Positions 5,701 to 6,061 of a stretch of DNA of 6,061 bases are shown in pieces. The notes under the pieces are model-generated. The model was given only the letters and a program-made list of their open reading frames with translations. It was not told the DNA's origin and did no database searches. Each line of letters opens with the position of its first letter. Position 1 is the stretch's first letter. The stretch spans positions 1 through 6,061 of the forward strand of contig JAHIZU010000221.1 in assembly GCA_018814265.1 (NCBI GenBank), given 5' to 3'. Position numbers and translations under genes: made by a program. Origin of the DNA: Candidatus Margulisiibacteriota bacterium. Lineage in GTDB: Bacteria > Margulisbacteria > WOR-1 > O2-12-FULL-45-9.

Positions 5701-6061
5701 CTAACACAAGAAGCTCCTCTGGTATTGTATGACCGGCTGCGGCAGCATTTTTCTTCGCCTGCTCAATTACCTGATTAAAAGGCCCGGCCAGATCAAGCGG
5801 CAGATCAGCCCGCAAGATCGTCTTTAGCAATTCCAAAATTGGTTCATAACGGTATTGAAAATAGATGTCTACTACAAATTCTAAAAAGCGAAAACTATCC
5901 AAACTGCCGATCTCGTTGATATCATCTTTAGCGCGCTCTAGAGTTTGCTCTATACTGGCCCGGAAGGTGCTCATCACGAGGCGAACCTCGGCTTCAGCTA
6001 AAGAATCTGCCTGGCCCTGTCTCAACAGCATATCCAGATAATTAAGGTGCAGATCAGGAAA
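5693..6061 (-). CDS. Unrecognised protein, C-terminal part (cut by the window edge)
   Basis: An open frame enters from the right edge and ends at TGA (5695-5693), giving 122 visible residues. I do not recognise the family. The visible part contains no cysteine, has many charged residues and looks helical. It includes LAEAEVRLVMSTFRASIEQT, then an aromatic stretch FRFLEFVVDIYFQYRYEPIL, an alanine-rich KKNAAAAGHTIP and the ending EELLVLAS. There is no membrane segment or signal visible. A methionine at 6031 could start a 112-residue protein, but no Shine-Dalgarno site precedes it and the frame stays open to the edge, so the true start is probably outside. Its 3' end overlaps the lpdA stop by 8 nt, tail to tail. 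That it is a gene is supported by frame openness and plausible composition only. Confidence 0.6.
   Translation of the reverse strand, partial: FPDLHLNYLDMLLRQGQADSLAEAEVRLVMSTFRASIEQTLERAKDDINEIGSLDSFRFLEFVVDIYFQYRYEPILELLKTILRADLPLDLAGPFNQVIEQAKKNAAAAGHTIPEELLVLAS

Overview
The window is a bacterial chromosomal segment of moderate GC content with seven protein genes and almost no intergenic DNA. I see no mobile element, CRISPR array or RNA gene. The leftward-reading genes are a cell-wall and division cluster: D-alanine--D-alanine ligase (ddl), ftsQ and the N-terminal half of ftsZ, which runs off the left edge. The rightward-reading genes are a tight four-gene set: isocitrate dehydrogenase (icd), a GatB/YqeY-domain protein, a half-size TauE/SafE-type membrane protein and dihydrolipoyl dehydrogenase (lpdA). 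At the right edge a leftward-reading partial gene of unknown function meets lpdA tail to tail, with an 8-nt overlap.

Organism: FtsZ reads VEFWGVNTD and [10 protein letters not shown], with IGQKAAEES. From memory, this resembles cyanobacterial and plastid FtsZ (VEFW, TRPF) more than proteobacterial or firmicute FtsZ. ftsQ is followed directly by ftsZ with no ftsA, which is also a cyanobacterial trait. Together with the compact, unusual operon, this suggests a relative of Cyanobacteria such as the Margulisbacteria/Saganbacteria (WOR-1) or Melainabacteria side. This is an inference of low to moderate confidence.

Layout: 1-637 ftsZ (-, partial); 638-723 gap with an ftsZ promoter (extended -10) and Shine-Dalgarno site; 724-1485 ftsQ (-); 1486-2421 ddl (-), whose stop codon abuts the ftsQ ATG; 2422-2496 divergent promoter region; 2497-3579 icd (+); 3602-4051 yqeY-like (+); 4062-4421 TauE-like (+); 4426-5700 lpdA (+); 5693-6061 unknown (-, partial).

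The most interesting local signal is the 75-bp divergent region. Both strands carry a promoter whose predicted transcription start is the A of the ATG, so ddl and icd may both be made from leaderless mRNAs, while internal operon genes have good Shine-Dalgarno sites. Other points worth a look are NADP-type residues in an otherwise short NAD-IDH-like protein, a one-repeat TauE protein, a shortened Lpd, and the absence of ftsA.

How the genes work together: Ddl supplies the D-Ala-D-Ala dipeptide of peptidoglycan precursors, FtsQ is the septal scaffold and FtsZ forms the ring. IDH makes 2-oxoglutarate and reduced nicotinamide cofactor. Lpd re-oxidises lipoyl groups of a 2-oxoacid dehydrogenase or the glycine cleavage system, whose other subunits are not in this window.
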